Notes: a model not told the origin generated them from the sequence alone. DNA of 64,000 nucleotides from Bacillus thuringiensis (GCF_022095615.2 NZ_CP155559.1:2291501-2355500); one strand, 5' to 3'. Numbered from the stretch's first letter, positions 9,036 to 17,495 are shown. A program made the numbers and translations.

Positions 9036-9046
9036 AAGAGGAAGGT

Positions 9047-10813
9047 TCACTTTAATGAACCTTCCTCTTTGTTTTTATTCTCTTTTTGAAGAGTATTCCA
9101 GGAGTCTAAAATTTCTGATGTAACGAGAGCAGCAATGTTTTTTTCTGAATTACTACCAGGAATAACGACAGAAACGGCAATCTGTGGATCTTCGATAGGA
9201 GCATATGCAACGAATAGAGAATGATTTATCATTCTTGCTTGCTCATTCGGAAAACCTGTAATACCAGTTTTACCTGCGACGTCAAAGGGCAATTTTTTAA
9301 TCTCCTCTATATTTTGACTCATCCCACCTTGCACGACACTCCAAAAGTTCATCGGGTAACGATTTGAATTTTCTAAAATAGGTTTAAACTTTTTTGTTCC
9401 CTTACCATCTTGACCAATAATAGCACTTGCCATTTGAGGTTTATATTTATCACCTTTACTTGCCAAAGTTGCTGCATATTGAGCGAGTTGAAGAGGAGTA
9501 TGCACTTCATTTCCGCCCCACGAGGCATTTAATAAAGCGGAGATTCCATTTTCAAACTTATTAGAAGGATGGAATTCATATTGTCCGTCTTCTTCAAAGG
9601 GTAAATCAATCCCGGTTTTAGAACGTAGGCCGAATTGCATTAAATAATCTGTCCATATATGTGCGACTTTCTCTACATTGCCATTATTTTGGTTAAATAA
9701 TGGTAGAGCTACTTTTGCTGTCATAAATGTGTTAGATGAATTAATGATAGCTTGCCTCGGTGTAATCTCACCTGTGGGCGTTCCAGGTGCATTTGTAATG
9801 TTATTTTGATTATCATACTGAAAAGTACCTTTATCTAAATAAGTATCTTCAGGTTGAAAAAGCTTTTCGTTTAATCCAATTAAAATAGTAAGTGGCTTTA
9901 TAGTAGAAGCCATATTTACATAAGATTCACCATACTTTAATTTTTGAATTGCTTTATTTTGCGAAAGTGATTTTATGTTATCTATTTTAGTTGATACATG
10001 TGTATGTAATATATTTGGATCAAAAACTGCTGAGTTGGCCATAGTTAAAATTGCGCCAGTTTTTGCATCGCTCACTACAGCATAACCAGCTTTAGCATCA
10101 GGTGTTTTCTTAATTTGAGATCTTAATGCTTCCTCTGTTTTTTGCTGCAACTTAGAATCTAAAGTTAGCCGGACATCTTTTCCGTTTTGTACTTTTCGAA
10201 AGTTCCAAAAGAACTTCTTATTATTCATTTTAAAAATAAGAGTTTTACCTGGTTTTCCTTTTAAATCATTTTCATATTGCAGCTCAATCCCACTTTTTCC
10301 AGCTGATATATGCTTTGAATTAAAGTCATTTTCTACATACCCAATTACCTGTGAACCAATTTCACGTTTAGGATAATATCGAATCACTTCATCTTTTATT
10401 ATTACATTATTGGGTTTGTTTTTGTTTATGAATGCAAGTTCATTCTCAGTTATGTCAGAGTATAACGGTATATCATTCATAGACTTCTTTTTACAAGATT
10501 GTTGTAATTGAGATTTTATGTCCTCTGTAGAAATGTCATGTTGAAATTCGCTTGAAAATTGATCGAAAAAAGCCAATGTGCTTGATGTATCATGATTCGA
10601 TAGCTTTTCATCATTATAAGTGCAATATAAAGATTTAACTTTCTTATTTGTAGCTAGTATGACACCATTTTGATCAAGAATTTCTCCTCTTGCAGCTGAA
10701 GAAGTCTCGGTAGTAATTGAAACGAAATTGCTTTTTAACAAAATTATTAAAATCACACCTACAATAGAAAGAACCGCTATAAATCTCCATCTTTTTATTT
10801 TTGTATGTAACAT
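9047..10813 (-). CDS. Class B penicillin-binding protein, candidate beta-lactam sensor beside rsiP
   Basis: This is a transpeptidase of 588 residues with one N-terminal membrane anchor (about 11-27). A PBP dimerisation domain begins at AARGEILDQNG (40-50). The catalytic domain has STIK at 303-306, SSN at 359-361 and KTG at 515-517, all intact. It lacks the NTF2-like domain of the PBP at 3791. Ribosome binding site AGGGAGGGTTTT precedes ATG 10813. It is convergent with rsiP, with only about 11 bases between the stop codons, and no GGAAC/TGTCTAT promoter is seen on its strand, so it may be made without induction. A PBP named PbpP has been reported as the sensor needed for SigP activation in B. 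thuringiensis. This gene is one candidate for it by position and the PBP at 11163 is the other. The identity is inference. Confidence 0.9.
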   Translation of the reverse strand: MLHTKIKRWRFIAVLSIVGVILIILLKSNFVSITTETSSAARGEILDQNGVILATNKKVKSLYCTYNDEKLSNHDTSSTLAFFDQFSSEFQHDISTEDIKSQLQQSCKKKSMNDIPLYSDITENELAFINKNKPNNVIIKDEVIRYYPKREIGSQVIGYVENDFNSKHISAGKSGIELQYENDLKGKPGKTLIFKMNNKKFFWNFRKVQNGKDVRLTLDSKLQQKTEEALRSQIKKTPDAKAGYAVVSDAKTGAILTMANSAVFDPNILHTHVSTKIDNIKSLSQNKAIQKLKYGESYVNMASTIKPLTILIGLNEKLFQPEDTYLDKGTFQYDNQNNITNAPGTPTGEITPRQAIINSSNTFMTAKVALPLFNQNNGNVEKVAHIWTDYLMQFGLRSKTGIDLPFEEDGQYEFHPSNKFENGISALLNASWGGNEVHTPLQLAQYAATLASKGDKYKPQMASAIIGQDGKGTKKFKPILENSNRYPMNFWSVVQGGMSQNIEEIKKLPFDVAGKTGITGFPNEQARMINHSLFVAYAPIEDPQIAVSVVIPGSNSEKNIAALVTSEILDSWNTLQKENKNKEEGSLK

Positions 10814-10841
10814 AAAACCCTCCCTTTTTAGCCTATTCCAT

Positions 10842-10868
10842 CTTATAGTTAATAATTTTTTTTGTAAA
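10842..10868 (-). promoter_or_regulatory. Possible vegetative promoter of the minus-strand PBP
   Basis: On the minus strand TTTACA (10868-10863) is followed after 15 bases by TATAAG (10847-10842), about 30 bases before the start codon. It abuts the -35 of SigP-type site C on the other strand, so the two promoters would be divergent and nearly touching. The spacer is short, so this is tentative. Confidence 0.35.
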
Positions 10869-10871
10869 TGT

Positions 10872-10900
10872 GGAACAACTTTATTATTTAGGTTGTCTAT
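10872..10900 (+). promoter_or_regulatory. SigP-type ECF promoter, site C (upstream of PBP 11163)
   Basis: GGAAC at 10872-10876, 17 bases, TGTCTAT at 10894-10900. Similarity to site A extends further: both have GTAAAT before the -35, TTAAG after the -10, and an AAGAAAGGAAT element 10-40 bases on. The next intact gene is 260 bases away, with a decayed reading frame in between. Confidence 0.78.
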
Positions 10901-10934
10901 TAAGTATTACAGCATGAAGAAAGGAATAATCAGT

Positions 10935-11020
10935 ATGAAAAGTTTTTAGCAAATCTATGTGTAAGTTTTATATGGGCCAGTATACAGTTTAGCATTTCTA
11001 ATGCTAGCGACAAAAAATAG
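10935..11020 (+). pseudogene. Decayed N-terminus of a secreted protein behind promoter C
   Basis: ATG 10935 behind AAAGGAATAATCAGT begins MKSF and hits TAG at once. One extra T in the T5 tract would instead give a signal-peptide-like sequence (FLANLCVSFIWASIQFSISN, then AS and DKK) that ends at TAG 11018-11020. It looks like the remnant of an exported-protein gene that once led this transcript. The identity is unknown; a lost beta-lactamase would fit the setting but no motif supports it. Confidence 0.4.
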
Positions 11021-11043
11021 AGAGAAAACAGGAAAGGAGAGTT

Positions 11044-11118
11044 ATGAATTACCTAGCTCAACGAAAAGAAATGGATGCTAACAAGGATTTAGCAAAAAAG
11101 TCGAACCGATATTTATAA
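11044..11118 (+). CDS. Possible 24-residue leader peptide or gene remnant
   Basis: A short frame, MNYLAQRKEMDANKDLAKKS then NRYL, lies behind a strong ribosome binding site (GGAAAGGAG) and ends 44 bases before the next PBP. It is hydrophilic and lysine-rich and matches no family I know. It may be the tail of the decayed gene just upstream, or a real leader peptide. Confidence 0.3.
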   Translation: MNYLAQRKEMDANKDLAKKSNRYL

Positions 11119-11162
11119 CCGGTCATCGATATGTAACATATAAGGGGAAAAATGGAGGATTT

Positions 11163-13292
11163 ATGGAACAACAAAAAAGAAACAACAAGACAAATATATC
11201 TATTCGATTAAATATAATGTTTCTTTGCATATTTTTACTATTCTCAGCTATTATTATGCAGCTAGGAAAAGTGCAAATCGTAGAGGGAGAGGCTTATAAG
11301 AATCAAGTAGAAAGTAGTCAAAATGCAACAACCAGCATTCCAGTTCCACGTGGACAAATACTAGATCGAGAAGGGAAAACAGTTGTTAATAATAAATCTC
11401 TTCGTACGATCACGTATACAAGGGTGAAGGGGATTACGAGTGAAGATATTTTAAAAATAGCAAAAGACTTGGCAAAAGTACTTGAAATGCCTGAAGAAGA
11501 TATAAATAAATTAACAGATATCGATAAAAAAGATTTTTGGATGCAGTTGAATACGAAACGTGCGGAGACAATGATTACGAAAAAGGATATAGAAAAGTTT
11601 AAAGAAAAGGGAGTAGAGGGAAAAGAGTTAGATAAAAAAATAGAAGATTTAAGACGAAGTCGCGTTACAGAAGTAGAATTAGCAGAATTAACAGCACAAG
11701 ATTTAAAGGTGTTAGCTATTAAAAGTAAAATGAGTTCAGGTTATCAACTAACACCACAAATTATTAAAAAAGATGTAACAGATGAAGAGTATGCGCGTAT
11801 AAGTGAAAACCTTGCGAATTTTCCAGGAGTAGATGCGACGGTTGATTGGGAACGTAATTATGTAAATGGTAATTTATTTCGTTCTGTATTAGGAAATATT
11901 ACGAGTAGTGAAGAAGGTCTGCCTAAAGAAAACTTAGATTCTTATTTGGTACGTGGATATAACCGTAATGATCGTGTAGGAAAAAGTTATATTGAACAAC
12001 GATATGAAGACGTATTACACGGTACAAAAGAAGAAGTGAAAAACATTACTGATAAAGCAGGAAACATTATAAACACAGAAGTAATTTCTAAAGGGAAAAG
12101 TGGGAATAGTTTAACATTAACGATTGATATGGAATTACAAAAGAAAGTGGAAGAAAGTATAGAGAAAAATTTGAGAGCTTTTAAGAGTTCAGAGCCGCTG
12201 CTCGATCGAGCTTTTGTCGTCATGACGAATCCAAATAACGGACAGATTCTATCTATGGCAGGAAAAAAGATTGTAGAAAAAGAAGGGAAAACAGAGATTG
12301 AGGATTTAGCATTAGGTAACATGACAACTTCGTATGAGCTAGGATCAGCTGTAAAAGGTGCTACTTTATTAACTGGCTACGAGACAGGAGCAATACAGCC
12401 AGGAGATCAATTTTATGATGCACCGATGAAATTTAAAGGTACACAAGCCAAGAAATCATGGAATGTATCCGGATTTGGTAATATTAATGATTTACGAGCT
12501 TTACAAGTATCTTCGAATGTATACATGTTCCAGACAGCTTTAAAAATTGCAGGAGTTAATTACGTACCAAATGGCTCATTGGATATTAAACAAGGAGCAT
12601 TTGATACGATGCGCTATTATTTCAAGCAATTTGGCTTAGGTGTGCCAACAGGAATTGATTTACCGAATGAAATAATTGGACAAACGAGAAAAGTAGATAG
12701 TCAACCTGGCTTTTTACTAGACTTTTCTATCGGTCAGTATGATACGTATACGCCGTTGCAATTAGCACAATATATTTCAACAATTGCTAATGGTGGCTAT
12801 AGAATGCAACCTCAAATTGTACAAGAAATACGAGAGCAATCAATAAAAGAAGAGGTTGGCAAAGTTATACGCTCCATAGAGCCGGTCGTATTAAATCGTA
12901 TTGATATGAAGACAGAACATATTGATCGAATAAAAGAAGGGTTTAGATGGGTATTCCAAGAAGGTGATGGAACTGGCGTGAAGTATTTTAAAAATGCGCC
13001 ATATAAACCAGCAGGAAAGACAGGGACAGCTCAAACTGTATATGGTGGAGATGATCCAATTGGTAGAAATGCAAAAGGAGAACGTATGGAATGTTACAAC
13101 TTAACGTTAGTTGGATATGCTCCATATGATAATCCAGAAGTAGCATTCTCAGTAGTAGTTCCGTGGCTTCATGATGATAAAAATGGAATTAATTCTATAA
13201 TTGGAAAGGAAGTTTTAGATGTATACTTTGATTTAAAACAGCAACGTATACATGGTGAAGCTACTAGTACAGGTAGTTCTAAGCAAAATTAG
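11163..13292 (+). CDS. Class B penicillin-binding protein (PbpA/PBP2-like)
   Basis: This is a transpeptidase of 709 residues with a single N-terminal membrane segment (about 15-35). A long PBP dimerisation domain starts at PVPRGQILDREG and contains a charged helical insert (about 105-205). The catalytic domain has SAVK at 395-398, SSN at 450-452 and KTG at 619-621. Size and layout match the PBP2-type elongation transpeptidases such as B. subtilis PbpA/PbpH. Start ATG 11163 follows ATGGAGGATTT. SigP-type promoter C lies about 260 bases upstream, so this PBP is probably induced with bla. Whether it is a resistant substitute enzyme or the PbpP-type sensor cannot be told from the sequence. The next gene, bla, has its own promoter beyond a strong terminator. 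Confidence 0.93.
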   Translation: MEQQKRNNKTNISIRLNIMFLCIFLLFSAIIMQLGKVQIVEGEAYKNQVESSQNATTSIPVPRGQILDREGKTVVNNKSLRTITYTRVKGITSEDILKIAKDLAKVLEMPEEDINKLTDIDKKDFWMQLNTKRAETMITKKDIEKFKEKGVEGKELDKKIEDLRRSRVTEVELAELTAQDLKVLAIKSKMSSGYQLTPQIIKKDVTDEEYARISENLANFPGVDATVDWERNYVNGNLFRSVLGNITSSEEGLPKENLDSYLVRGYNRNDRVGKSYIEQRYEDVLHGTKEEVKNITDKAGNIINTEVISKGKSGNSLTLTIDMELQKKVEESIEKNLRAFKSSEPLLDRAFVVMTNPNNGQILSMAGKKIVEKEGKTEIEDLALGNMTTSYELGSAVKGATLLTGYETGAIQPGDQFYDAPMKFKGTQAKKSWNVSGFGNINDLRALQVSSNVYMFQTALKIAGVNYVPNGSLDIKQGAFDTMRYYFKQFGLGVPTGIDLPNEIIGQTRKVDSQPGFLLDFSIGQYDTYTPLQLAQYISTIANGGYRMQPQIVQEIREQSIKEEVGKVIRSIEPVVLNRIDMKTEHIDRIKEGFRWVFQEGDGTGVKYFKNAPYKPAGKTGTAQTVYGGDDPIGRNAKGERMECYNLTLVGYAPYDNPEVAFSVVVPWLHDDKNGINSIIGKEVLDVYFDLKQQRIHGEATSTGSSKQN

Positions 13293-13362
13293 AGTATTTT
13301 TTTCAGGGAAGAGACCCTGTTTATATAAAGAAAACCATTTATAAGTAAAAAAATGATATGTG

Positions 13363-13405
13363 AAATAAGAGATAAATGCGATCATAGCTACTATCTCTTA
13401 TTTTG
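13363..13405. terminator. Strong terminator between PBP and bla
   Basis: AAATAAGAGATA and TATCTCTTATTTT pair around a 17-base loop and end in T's. A weaker CAGGG...CCCTG hairpin lies at about 13304-13320, just after the PBP stop. Confidence 0.7.
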
Positions 13406-13445
13406 TTAATCACTCTCATACTAGTTATAAATTTTTTAAGTTTAT

Positions 13446-13474
13446 GGAACAAATTTGTTTCGGTGATTGTCTAT
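13446..13474 (+). promoter_or_regulatory. SigP-type ECF promoter, site D (before bla)
   Basis: GGAAC at 13446-13450, 17 bases, TGTCTAT at 13468-13474, about 43 bases before the bla start codon. It has the same boxes and spacing as sites A-C. Confidence 0.82.
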
Positions 13475-13516
13475 TATGTGTACGTATAAATAGGTACTGA
13501 AAATTTGGAAGGAATG

Positions 13517-14443
13517 ATGATTTTGAAAAATAAGAGGATACTAAAAATAGGAATATGTGTTGGTATATTAGGTTTAAGTCTTACAAGCCTAGAAGCTTTT
13601 ACAGGAAGGTCACTGCAAGTTGAAGCGAAAGAAAAGACTGGACAAGTGAAACATAAAAATCAGGCGACACATAAAGAGTTTTCTCAACTTGAGAAAAAAT
13701 TTGATGCTCGATTAGGTGTATATGCAATTGATACTGGTACAAATCAAACAATCTCTTATCGACCAAACGAAAGATTTGCCTTCGCATCAACATACAAGGC
13801 TTTAGCGGCAGGAGTATTACTACAGCAAAACTCAATTGATACATTAAATGAAGTTATCAAATTTACGAAAGAAGACTTAGTGGAATATTCACCTGTTACA
13901 GAGAAACATGTAGATACGGGAATGACACTAGGAGAAATTGCTGAGGCTGCTGTTCGTTCAAGTGATAATACTGCAGGGAACATTTTATTTCATAAAATAG
14001 GCGGACCGAAAGGATATGAAAACGCGCTTAGAAAGATGGGGGATCGGGTTACTATGTCTGATCGCTTTGAAACAGAATTAAATGAAGCTATTCCAGGAGA
14101 TATTCGTGACACTAGTACAGCGAAAGCAATTGCTACGAATCTTAAAGCTTTTACGGTCGGAGATGCACTTCCAGCTCAAAAACGTAACATTCTTACAGAG
14201 TGGATGAAAGGAAATGCTACAGGAGACAAACTTATTCGTGCAGGCGTACCAACTGACTGGATAGTTGGAGATAAATCGGGTGCTGGCAGTTACGGGACAA
14301 GAAATGATATTGCTATCGTTTGGCCGCCAAATAGATCACCAATTATCATCGCAATTTTATCTAGTAAAGATGAGAAAGAGGCTACCTATGATAATCAACT
14401 CATTGCAGAGGCAACTGAAGTTATAGTTAAGGCTCTTAGATAA
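13517..14443 (+). CDS. bla: Class A beta-lactamase (B. cereus type I penicillinase, bla1)
   Basis: This is a secreted serine beta-lactamase that hydrolyses penicillins and some cephalosporins. The N-terminus MILKNKRILKIGICVGILGL is a signal peptide, and the mature part begins in the lysine-rich EAKEKTGQVKHKNQ stretch, as in B. cereus penicillinase I. All class A motifs are present: STYK (Ambler 70-73), SDN (130-132), the omega loop ELNEA with Glu166, and KSG (234-236). Its length of 308 residues is normal. ATG 13517 matches the known start; TTG 13523 (spacing nine from GGAAGGA) is an alternative, and the frame is open back to 13505. No BlaR1/BlaI pair is nearby. Instead SigP-type promoter D stands directly upstream, as expected for the sigma-P-dependent enzyme of this group. 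Confidence 0.96.
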   Translation: MILKNKRILKIGICVGILGLSLTSLEAFTGRSLQVEAKEKTGQVKHKNQATHKEFSQLEKKFDARLGVYAIDTGTNQTISYRPNERFAFASTYKALAAGVLLQQNSIDTLNEVIKFTKEDLVEYSPVTEKHVDTGMTLGEIAEAAVRSSDNTAGNILFHKIGGPKGYENALRKMGDRVTMSDRFETELNEAIPGDIRDTSTAKAIATNLKAFTVGDALPAQKRNILTEWMKGNATGDKLIRAGVPTDWIVGDKSGAGSYGTRNDIAIVWPPNRSPIIIAILSSKDEKEATYDNQLIAEATEVIVKALR

Positions 14444-14489
14444 TAATCTCTCAATTATTTATATAAAATAATGAAAAATAAGAACTTGG

Positions 14490-14528
14490 AAAGCGATTCT
14501 TTTTAATGTAAAAAGAATCGCTTTTTTA
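14490..14528 (+). terminator. bla terminator
   Basis: AAAGCGATTCTTTTT pairs with AAAAAGAATCGCTTTTTTAT around AATGT. The T-run follows the stem. Confidence 0.85.
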
Positions 14529-14598
14529 TAAGCATGTAAACTATTTATACATATGTAATATAAAGATATAATTAATGTAGAAAAGAGGGTGAATAGTT

Positions 14599-15159
14599 AT
14601 GGAGAATGGCAATCAAGTCTTTTGGAGAACAGATTGTCTTATTTTGAGAAGGTTTAGTATTGATGACACTAACTACTTTCATTTTTATCGTTCTAATCCA
14701 GAAGTGGCTAAATTTCAGTCATGGGTTAATTATCAATATCATGAGGCTAAAACGTTTGTAAATGAACAAGTTAAAAATAATCCTAATCTACCAGGTACTT
14801 GGTTCCAGTTCGCAATTGCTTTGGCTGAAAATAACAAAATAATTGGAGATTGCGCACTTCACACACTTGTAAATGAACCTCGCATCGTAGAAATCGGATT
14901 TACTCTTTCTCCAGAATATCAGGGAAAAGGCTATGCAACTGAAGCTGTTTATGCCTTATTGAGTTACATATTTCATTCATTACGGAAACATAAAGTGATT
15001 GCATTTTCGGACGTTCGAAATAATAAGTCTATTTCAGTACTAGAACGAGTGGGGATGAGGAGAGAAGGTCATTTATTGCAGAATTACATGCTAAAAGGCG
15101 AGTGGATTGATGAATATCAATATTCAATATTGAATTCTGAATGGAAGGACCCTACATAA
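14599..15159 (+). CDS. GNAT N-acetyltransferase (RimJ/RimL-like)
   Basis: This acetyltransferase of 186 residues transfers acetyl from acetyl-CoA to an amino group. The N-terminal DCLILRRFSIDD strand and the acetyl-CoA loop GFTLSPEYQGKGYATEAVYALL are typical of the RimJ/RimL branch, followed by the V4-type segment NNKSISVLERVGMRREG. Start ATG 14599 follows GAGGGTGAATAGTT. It lies behind the bla terminator, so it is not part of that transcript. Relatives acetylate ribosomal proteins, small molecules or antibiotics; the substrate here is unknown. Confidence 0.88.
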   Translation: MENGNQVFWRTDCLILRRFSIDDTNYFHFYRSNPEVAKFQSWVNYQYHEAKTFVNEQVKNNPNLPGTWFQFAIALAENNKIIGDCALHTLVNEPRIVEIGFTLSPEYQGKGYATEAVYALLSYIFHSLRKHKVIAFSDVRNNKSISVLERVGMRREGHLLQNYMLKGEWIDEYQYSILNSEWKDPT

Positions 15160-15221
15160 TTATAAAATTTAGAAACAAAGTATGATGGTTGTAAATTAAA
15201 ATACTATAAAAATAACGTTAT

Positions 15222-15257
15222 AAAAAAAGATCCTAGTGTGTACTAGGGTCTTTTTTA
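15222..15257 (+). terminator. Terminator after the GNAT gene
   Basis: AAAAAGATCCTAGT pairs with ACTAGGGTCTTTTTTAT (one G-T pair) around GTGT. Confidence 0.8.
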
Positions 15258-15280
15258 TATGTTATCGATTTATTTCATCT

Positions 15281-15439
15281 TTTGATTCCGCATTAACAGG
15301 CAGTAAGACCCCCGCCTCAAAATTCAGCGAAAGCAAAGAAGTTAGGTGGGGGGCGGGCTGCAAGTAAAAGCCCGATTGGTGAGGGCTAATAATCAGTGGG
15401 GGATGAACAAAACCCCCACTGATTACAGTTTCACTTTAT
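15281..15439. repeat. bcr1 repeat, essentially full length
   Basis: This stretch of about 155 bases carries the bcr1 features known from the B. cereus group: GGCAGTAAGACCCCCGCC, TCAAAATTCAG, GAAAGCAAAGAAGTTAGGTG, AAAAGCCCGATTGGT, and the paired CAGTGGGGG / CCCCCACTG stem, ending in TTTCACTTTAT. The left border is uncertain by about 10 bases. Its right end runs into the last codons of the DUF2187 gene. A truncated second copy lies at 32939-33043. Confidence 0.8.
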
Positions 15440-15623
15440 AATAACCATGTTTTACAACTTGCCTAGTTACTTCAATAGCATGTATTTCAGCAAATTCGGC
15501 AATATCAACTACAATCGTATTTTGTAAGATATTAACTACACAACCTGTTAATTTTAAGGTGGAGTTATTACGGTAGGGAAATTGTACGTAGGAACCAATT
15601 GTAACGTTATTTTTTGTCTCCAT
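15423..15623 (-). CDS. DUF2187 family small protein (YkvS-like)
   Basis: This is a small beta-rich protein of 66 residues. NNVTIGSYVQFPYRN, GCVVNILQNTIVVDI and the end VKHGYYKVKL follow the pattern of the DUF2187/YkvS family, whose function is unknown. ATG 15623 is preceded on the minus strand by AAGG about ten bases away; the frame extends back to GTG 15632, but that leaves no spacing. The last codons and stop (AAAGTGAAACTGTAA) coincide with the end of a bcr1 repeat, so the C-terminus may have been supplied by the repeat. Confidence 0.7.
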   Translation of the reverse strand: METKNNVTIGSYVQFPYRNNSTLKLTGCVVNILQNTIVVDIAEFAEIHAIEVTRQVVKHGYYKVKL

Positions 15624-15639
15624 ATGATACACCTTGCTA

Positions 15640-16314
15640 AAAAAAATTTTTCTTCAATGTGAAGATTCGTGCATTATATAATACACGAATGAAGATAAAA
15701 TACAAGAGTGAAAAGAGGGAATATATCGAATGAATTACTCTCGATTAAGCGTATTTTAAATAGTTTCACATCATGAAAACTAGGGTGTTTGTAAAACTTA
15801 CTTATTTTATAAAAAACTTAAATAATCCTACATTATGTATCTTGTTTTAATAGAAAGAAATAATATTAACCAATGGAATTTCACTTTAGTTTTAGGTATA
15901 TTATAATTGACTGAATGAGTATATTGGTCAGTTAGTGCTGTTTTGAAACTTGTAAAGTAGCGCTCATTATGTTTATGGAATTGATTTCATGAACTATGGT
16001 TTTAATATTGTGTGATAGGTAAGTGGACGGAAGTAATTTAAACTCTTGGGAGGAGGAACAGCCAGTAGTTTCTGTGTGCGGTCTATTAACAATAATTTCA
16101 TGGTGTTTAAATGGTAAAGTGGATAACGTATTTAATAGGGTAACGCATGATTGGTAGTTATAAGAATCCATACATATACCGTATACCCCTCGAATTAAGT
16201 ATAGGAAGCTATAGTTTGAGAGAAGTTACATAGTAGGTGTGACACTAAGATTAAAGAAGCTAATGTAATCATGAAATGACAAAAAGAGAAAAATATGAGA
16301 AATGAGGAATTGAG
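15640..16314. other. Intergenic region without a confident gene
   Basis: A 79-codon minus-strand frame (15932-16171) has a GAGGGG about 13 bases before its ATG but no family resemblance and an unusual composition, so I leave it uncalled. ACTGA...TCAGT inverted half-sites occur at about 15911-15933. The ribosome binding site of the YitT gene (GAGGAATTGAG) is at the right end. Confidence 0.4.
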
Positions 16315-17187
16315 ATGGGAAGTATAAGGAATAAAAATGTTAATAAATTGAAAAGAATTTCACAAGCAATTTTGATTGTTATTGGAGCATTTATAACCGC
16401 ATATGGATTAGAGGCTGTACTTATTCCGAATAATGTCTCAGATGGTGGTGTAACAGGTATAAGTATCGTTAGTTCTCAGCTATTTGGGTTACCATTAGGT
16501 CTTTTAATTGGAATTATTAATATTCCATTTGTTTGGCTAGGTTATAAACAAATCGGTAGAGGATTTGCAATTTATTCAGTTATTGGTATTGTATCACTTG
16601 CAATAGGCACTATGGTTATGCATAATGTGCCTACAATTATTGAAGGAGATACATTGTTAGTTACTGTTGTTGGTGGTGTGATTATCGGCTTCGGTATGGG
16701 ATTAGCACTTCGTAATGGCGGAGCGTTAGATGGAATTGATATGCTAGCGGTATTGTTGTCTAGGAGATTACCGTTTGGCACAAGTGATCTTATCTTGTTT
16801 TTAAATATGTTCGTATTTATTTTTGTTTCAACAGTATTCGGTCTTCAGGGTGGAATTTTATCAGCGATTGCTTATTTTATTGCTTCTAAAGTAATTCATA
16901 TTATTGAGGTAGGATTAAGTGGATCTAAAACATTTAAAATTGTTACAAAAGAACCTAAATTAATGATAGATACAATCTGGGAACGTCTTGGGAGAAATGC
17001 AATCTATAACGAAATGTATGGTGGATTTTCGAAAGAAGCCTATAAAGAAGTTAGCTGTGTTATCAGTCGTTTAGAAGAGAATAAAATGAAGGAGCTTATT
17101 CATGAAATTGATGAAAATGCTTTTGTCACTGTATATGATGTTGCGGAAGTACAAGGCGGAAACTTTAAAAAGCATGATATCCATTAA
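16315..17187 (+). CDS. YitT family membrane protein (DUF161 + DUF2179)
   Basis: This is a membrane protein of 290 residues. Five or six hydrophobic helices occupy about residues 12-190, with the family motifs AYGLEAVLIPNNVSDGGVTG and ALRNGGALDGIDMLAVLLSRR. A cytoplasmic DUF2179 domain of ferredoxin-like fold follows (about 215-280). B. subtilis and B. cereus carry several paralogues; a transport role is assumed, but no substrate is known. ATG 16315 follows GAGGAATTGAG. Confidence 0.9.
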   Translation: MGSIRNKNVNKLKRISQAILIVIGAFITAYGLEAVLIPNNVSDGGVTGISIVSSQLFGLPLGLLIGIINIPFVWLGYKQIGRGFAIYSVIGIVSLAIGTMVMHNVPTIIEGDTLLVTVVGGVIIGFGMGLALRNGGALDGIDMLAVLLSRRLPFGTSDLILFLNMFVFIFVSTVFGLQGGILSAIAYFIASKVIHIIEVGLSGSKTFKIVTKEPKLMIDTIWERLGRNAIYNEMYGGFSKEAYKEVSCVISRLEENKMKELIHEIDENAFVTVYDVAEVQGGNFKKHDIH

Positions 17188-17337
17188 GGGTGTTAACTAA
17201 GTTAAATATTTTATACATGGTTGATTATTGAAAAAGATAAATACCTCACCACATATAGATAGACAGCTGTTATGTAATAAGATATACAACTGCAAGGTAC
17301 ATAGAACGAAAGCTAATGTATTCGTACGAACTCAAAA

Positions 17338-17372
17338 AGCCGAAATTCCTTAACTTAGGAATTTCGGCTTTG
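17338..17372. terminator. Bidirectional terminator
   Basis: AAGCCGAAATTCCT and AGGAATTTCGGCTT pair perfectly around TAACTT. A T-run follows on the minus strand (GGCTTTTTGAG), and a shorter one on the plus strand. Confidence 0.75.
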
Positions 17373-17495
17373 ATGTTATATGATAGAGTTGCTATTAAAT
17401 CAGAACAAGCCATGTTTACTTCGACAGAATTATATAAGTTCTTAAATTCCTTAATTTGGAAAATTGTAGTGCTAATCAAGATTTTAGGAGGATAT

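Noticed and set aside
15905..15935. ACTGA...TCAGT half-sites resembling a TetR/QacR operator
   Set aside because: The arms are only five bases and no regulator or regulated gene is adjacent; too weak to annotate as an operator.
15932..16171. 79-codon minus-strand frame with a GAGGGG before its ATG
   Set aside because: Spacing to the ATG is about 13 bases, composition is unlike neighbouring genes and no family resemblance is visible.
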